A stretch of 64,000 bases of DNA from Paractinoplanes pyxinae. Lineage in GTDB: Bacteria > Actinomycetota > Actinomycetes > Mycobacteriales > Micromonosporaceae. The stretch lies in contig NZ_JAPNTZ010000019.1 of NCBI RefSeq assembly GCF_026626335.1, positions 124,001-188,000 of the forward strand, read 5' to 3'. Below the pieces are notes generated by a model, which saw only the letters and a program-made list of their open reading frames with translations, did not search any database and was not told the origin of the DNA. Position numbers and translations under genes: made by a program. Each line of letters begins with the position of its first letter. Position 1 is the stretch's first letter. Below are positions 60,963 to 64,000 of this stretch, piece by piece.

Positions 60963-62855
60963 GTGTCGGTCCTGCGAGCGCCTCGCGTCCTGACGGTTGT
61001 ACTGGCCTTTTTGTTCGCCCTCCTCTCGGGCTACGCCGTGGTCGCCAACTGGCAGCAGGCCCAGCTCCTGCGTCAGGTCGCCGCCTCGGCCGGCGACGCC
61101 GACGCCTACCAGCAGGCCGCCTTCGCGCTGACCACCGAGATGGCGACGGTCCAGGCCACCGTGCTCGAACCCGTGGCCTTTGAGCGGCACCGCCTGCTGG
61201 CCGTGAACGAGCAGGCCGCCCAGGCCATGGAGCGGATGGCCGCCATCGACGGCGAGCACCGCGCCCACGCGACGGCCCTGGCCAAGCAGCACGGCAACCT
61301 GCACATGGTGATCGTCGGTTTCCTGGCCGAACTCGACCGGGGCGACCGCGGCGCCGCCCGCACGACCGTCGACATCCTGCTCGAGCCGGCCTACGAGTCG
61401 ATGCTCAGCCACCTGCTCGAGGAGCAGACCGAGCACCTGGCCGAGTACGACCGCATGCAGACGGCCGCCCTGCACGACTCCCGCAACTCGGTGATCACCG
61501 TGCTCGTGGTGTTCCTGCTCGGCCTGATCGTGCTGGGCGGCTTCGGCCTGTCCCGCCGGGCGCACCGCCGCCAGGTCGAGCGGATGACCGCCACCGACTC
61601 GCTGACCGGCCTGCCCAACCGCACCGCGTTCACCACCCGGCTGGCCGAGACGCTGCCCGGCTCTCCGACGGTCCTGGTCATCAACGTCGACGGCTTCCGC
61701 GACGTCAACGAGCAGCTCGGCCACCGCATCGGCGACCTGCTGCTGATCGAGGCCGGCCGGCGGCTGTCGACGCTGGTGCGCCAGGGCAACGACCTGATCG
61801 CCCGGCTCGGCGGCGACGAGTTCGCCGTCCTGCTGCTCGACGACGATCCACGCGTCGGCGAGACCATCGCGGCCCGGCTCACCGAGGCCTTCGACCGCTC
61901 GTTCGTGCTCGACGAGGTGACCGTCGACCTCGAGGTGAGCATCGGCGCGCACACCACCCGCGAGGGCGAGGACGTGGCCACCGTGCTGCGGCACGCCGAC
62001 GCGGCCATGCACGAGGCGAAGCAGCAGCGCTCCGGCTTCCAGCGGTTCCGCACCGAGCAGCGGCTCGACGTGGCCGCGCGGCTCTCGCTGCTCGGCGACC
62101 TGCGCCGGGCCATCGACGACCCGGACCAGGTCACCCTGAACTACCAGCCGAAGGTCGCGGTCGACACCGGCGCCCTGGTCGGCGTCGAGGCCCTGGCCCG
62201 CTGGACCCACCCCGAGCGCGGGCCGATCTCGCCGGCCGAGTTCATCCCGGTTCTCGAGGTCACCAACCTCATGCACCGCTTCACCGAGCGCGTGCTGACA
62301 ACGGCGCTGCGGCAGACCCGGACCTGGCTCGACGCCGGCCACCGGGTGCCGGTCGCGGTCAACGTGTCGGCCCGCAGCCTGCTCGACCCGCAGTTCCCGG
62401 CCACGGTGGCGGCGCTGCTGGCCGAGACGGGCGTGCCCGGCGACCTGCTGTCGATTGAGGTCACCGAGTACGCGCTGATGAGCGACCCCGACACGGCCAT
62501 CCGAGCGCTGCAGCACCTGCGCGAGGCCGGCGTGAAGGCCTCCATCGACGACTACGGCACCGGCTACTCGTCGATGACATACCTGAAGGTGTTGCCGATC
62601 GCCGAGCTGAAAATCGACCGCTCGTTCGTGCAGGACCTGGCCCACGACCAGAGCAGCCGGGCCCTGGTCGCCTCGACGGTCGAACTGGGCCACCGCCTGG
62701 GCCTGACGGTCGTGGCCGAGGGCGTCGAGGACGAGGAGGCCGCGGAAGCACTGCGCGAGATCGGCTGCGACACGGCCCAGGGCTACCACTTCGCCCGGCC
62801 GCTGACGGCCGAGGCGCTGACCGCCCGCCTCGAGGAGACCCTGCAGACCGCCTGA
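60963..62855 (+). CDS. GGDEF-EAL c-di-GMP protein with periplasmic four-helix sensor
   Basis: The 630-aa protein starts at GTG 60963 (GGGGAGG upstream). It has two transmembrane helices (about 8-28 and 178-200) enclosing a helical extracytoplasmic domain. A GGDEF domain (TATDSLTGLPNRTAFT, RLGGDEFAVLLLD) and an EAL domain (VGVEALARW, DDYGTGYSSMTYL, VAEGVEDEEA) follow. Both motifs are intact. The 110-bp gap to the Nramp gene suggests its own promoter. Its last codons recur downstream as a duplicated segment. Confidence 0.93.
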   Translation: MSVLRAPRVLTVVLAFLFALLSGYAVVANWQQAQLLRQVAASAGDADAYQQAAFALTTEMATVQATVLEPVAFERHRLLAVNEQAAQAMERMAAIDGEHRAHATALAKQHGNLHMVIVGFLAELDRGDRGAARTTVDILLEPAYESMLSHLLEEQTEHLAEYDRMQTAALHDSRNSVITVLVVFLLGLIVLGGFGLSRRAHRRQVERMTATDSLTGLPNRTAFTTRLAETLPGSPTVLVINVDGFRDVNEQLGHRIGDLLLIEAGRRLSTLVRQGNDLIARLGGDEFAVLLLDDDPRVGETIAARLTEAFDRSFVLDEVTVDLEVSIGAHTTREGEDVATVLRHADAAMHEAKQQRSGFQRFRTEQRLDVAARLSLLGDLRRAIDDPDQVTLNYQPKVAVDTGALVGVEALARWTHPERGPISPAEFIPVLEVTNLMHRFTERVLTTALRQTRTWLDAGHRVPVAVNVSARSLLDPQFPATVAALLAETGVPGDLLSIEVTEYALMSDPDTAIRALQHLREAGVKASIDDYGTGYSSMTYLKVLPIAELKIDRSFVQDLAHDQSSRALVASTVELGHRLGLTVVAEGVEDEEAAEALREIGCDTAQGYHFARPLTAEALTARLEETLQTA

Positions 62856-62962
62856 CCGCCCGGTGCCGTTGCTGAGCGCCTGGGCCTGGGCCTGGCTCGA
62901 AGCCCCGCTAAGCGCCTGGCGGCCTGGCTCGAGGAGACTCTGCGACCGCCTGACGGCCCGGC
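62829..62962 (+). repeat. Duplicated 3' end of the GGDEF-EAL gene
   Basis: CTCGAGGAGACCCTGCAGAC (from 62829) recurs as CTCGAGGAGACTCTGCGAC (from 62928). The following CGCCTGACCGCCCGG is repeated as CGCCTGACGGCCCGG. The copy is 99 bp downstream, includes the stop codon, and one indel shifts it. CTGGGCC/CTGGC repeats lie between. Confidence 0.65.
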
Positions 62963-62975
62963 CCGCTCCGCCCGC

Positions 62976-63029
62976 GGCGCGGCGCGGCGCGGCGCGGCGC
63001 GGCGCGGCGCGGCGCGGCGCGGCGCGGCG
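62976..63029. repeat. GGCGC pentanucleotide microsatellite (about 11 units)
   Basis: GGCGC is repeated without interruption about eleven times in the 302-bp gap between convergent genes. Any peptide predicted across it (RRAAP repeats) is an artefact. The run should be prone to slippage. Confidence 0.9.
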
Positions 63030-63054
63030 GGGACATGTTGATGTGTTGACGCGA

Positions 63055-63101
63055 ATGTTGACGTATTGACGTGTTGATTCAACACGTCAATACGTCAACA
63101 T
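63055..63101. repeat. 47-bp perfect palindrome
   Basis: A 23-bp arm beginning ATGTTGACGTATTGACG and ending TGTTGA (63055-63077) is followed by one T and then its exact reverse complement (63079-63101). It is AT-rich against its surroundings. GTTGAC/GTCAAC words also occur outside the arms (63045, 63107). It lies between convergent genes, so it may act as a terminator, cruciform or protein-binding array. Confidence 0.85.
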
Positions 63102-63157
63102 GACGGCGTCAACTCGTCATGGCCGGCGGCGAGCGCCGTCCGGCCCCGGCGAGTGGA

Positions 63158-64000
63158 TCAGGCGCGCGTCCACTTCTGGTTGGGCTGGCCGGAGCAGTCC
63201 CACAGCTGCAGCTGGGCGCCGTTGGCCGTGTTGCGGTCCTTCACGTCGACGCACTTGTTGGCCGAGACGTTCACCAGGTCGCCCGCGGCCGACAGGGTGA
63301 ACCGCTGGACCGGGTTGCCGTTGCAAGTTACCAGCTGGATCGGGGTGCCGTTGGCGAGCGCGCCGCCGGCCGGGTCCATGCACTTGCCGAGCGCCCGCAG
63401 CGTGCCGTCGCCGTTGGCCGCCCACTGCTGGGCGCCGGTGCCGTTGCAGTCGTAGGTCTGCAGCCGGGCCCCGTCGACCGGGTTGGCGCCCGGGATGTCG
63501 ATGCAGCGGCCGCTCAGGCTCGACTTGAGCGCGTTGCCGCCCCCGCTCGGCGGCGGCGTGGTGGTCGACGTGCTCACGTGCACGTAGTCGATCAGCATCT
63601 TGCTCTCGGCGGGCAGCCCGGCCGGGTTGCCCTGACCGAAGTTACCGCCCACGGCCAGGTTCAGGATGATGAAGAACCCGTGGTTGAACACCCAGTTGAC
63701 GTTGCCCTTGGCCGCGCGCAGCGAGTCCGGGGTGGCCCGGAAGAACTCCCGGCCGTCCACGGTCCAGACGACCAGGTTGGGCGACCAGTCCACGGCGTAG
63801 TTGTGGAAGGCCTGGTACCACGGCGTGCTCGAGGTCGTGATGCCGCCGTACGAGTTGCCGCCCGAGTAGCCGGGGCCGTGCAGCGTGCCGAACAGCTGGT
63901 TGGGCTCGCGGCCGACGACCTCCATGATGTCGATCTCGCCGTCGGTCGGCCAGTTGCCGCCGCCGAGCATCCAGAACGCGGGCCACAGACCCGAGCCGTT
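63158..64000 (-). CDS. GH16 beta-glucanase with ricin-type lectin domain (5' end outside window)
   Basis: The frame is open to the window edge, so the N-terminus is missing; 280 residues are visible. The GH16 catalytic motif is GEIDIMEVVG (ExDxxE), preceded by SGLWPAFWMLGGGNWPTDG. AVDWSPNLVVWTVDGREFF and FILNLAVGGNFGQ-like strands follow. After a TTTPPPSGGG linker comes a ricin B trefoil (GRCIDIPGANPVDGARLQTY, GKCMDPAGGALANGTPIQLV, NKCVDVKDRNTANGAQLQLW, each with QxW). It is probably a secreted laminarinase-type enzyme. Confidence 0.93.
   Translation of the reverse strand, partial: NGSGLWPAFWMLGGGNWPTDGEIDIMEVVGREPNQLFGTLHGPGYSGGNSYGGITTSSTPWYQAFHNYAVDWSPNLVVWTVDGREFFRATPDSLRAAKGNVNWVFNHGFFIILNLAVGGNFGQGNPAGLPAESKMLIDYVHVSTSTTTPPPSGGGNALKSSLSGRCIDIPGANPVDGARLQTYDCNGTGAQQWAANGDGTLRALGKCMDPAGGALANGTPIQLVTCNGNPVQRFTLSAAGDLVNVSANKCVDVKDRNTANGAQLQLWDCSGQPNQKWTRA

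Noticed and set aside
62783..63085. 100-aa minus-strand peptide with RRAAP repeats
   Set aside because: Produced by translating the GGCGC microsatellite; no Shine-Dalgarno or conserved features.
62976..63101. CRISPR-like repeat array
   Set aside because: The repeats are a contiguous pentanucleotide run and a single palindrome, with no spacers and no cas genes.

Overview
The window is high-GC, gene-dense bacterial chromosome with many GTG starts, short or negative gene spacing and strongly GC-ending codons. Gene content points to a filamentous actinomycete, most likely Micromonosporaceae (Actinoplanes-like): a BTAD/SARP-type regulator, an LLM-class (F420-type) oxidoreductase, a DtxR/IdeR-like iron box, a soluble diiron monooxygenase operon of the MimABCD/PrmABCD type, an NB-ARC/TPR protein with an HExxH peptide hydroxylase, and no sigma-54-type activator loop in the AAA+ regulator. 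The genus is an inference from gene content, not a computed placement.

Layout. 1-9.7 kb: end of an unknown gene, a 76-bp degenerate repeat tract, a coupled wHTH/PPDK-like pair, PRC-barrel and sensor kinase genes, a GntR regulator with a palindromic operator, a PEBP protein, a flavoprotein disulfide reductase, and an MFS-SDR operon. 9.7-13.7 kb: VOC-SDR pair and a class A penicillin-binding protein. 14-24 kb: three c-di-GMP (GGDEF or GGDEF/EAL) membrane proteins, a divergent LexA behind an LLM oxidoreductase, and a lower-GC pair (ion channel plus GT2 glycosyltransferase). 23.7-31.7 kb: CBM6-DUF1996 secreted protein with LacI-like operators, a FhuF-type reductase behind an iron box, a secreted trypsin-fold protein lacking its catalytic His and Ser, a decayed gene, and a solitary PD-(D/E)XK-like protein. 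31.8-42.4 kb: MFS/TetR, a BTAD/alpha-beta-hydrolase fusion divergent from an FAD-oxidase/NmrA pair, a PfkB kinase, small membrane and hydrolase genes, a CPBP protease, and XRE/aldo-keto reductase genes.

42.8-49.7 kb is the most unusual segment: an EAD2-like/NB-ARC/TPR protein, a small peptide gene with an FxSxx-like leader, a nucleoside-phosphorylase-fold protein ending in a matching EAD2-like domain, and an HExxH peptide-hydroxylase-like protein. I read it as a candidate RiPP-linked conflict or signalling system whose sensor and effector may recruit each other through the shared domain.

49.7-60.9 kb is a complete binuclear-iron monooxygenase operon: activator (divergent), small ORF, hydroxylase large subunit, reductase, small subunit, coupling protein, amidohydrolase, DUF59 protein, dedicated chaperonin, and an immediately abutting Nramp metal transporter. 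61-64 kb holds a GGDEF/EAL protein, a pentanucleotide microsatellite with a 47-bp perfect palindrome, and the 3' part of a GH16-ricin glucanase.

No CRISPR array, rRNA, tRNA or transposase was seen. Eight convergent gene pairs overlap at their 3' ends.
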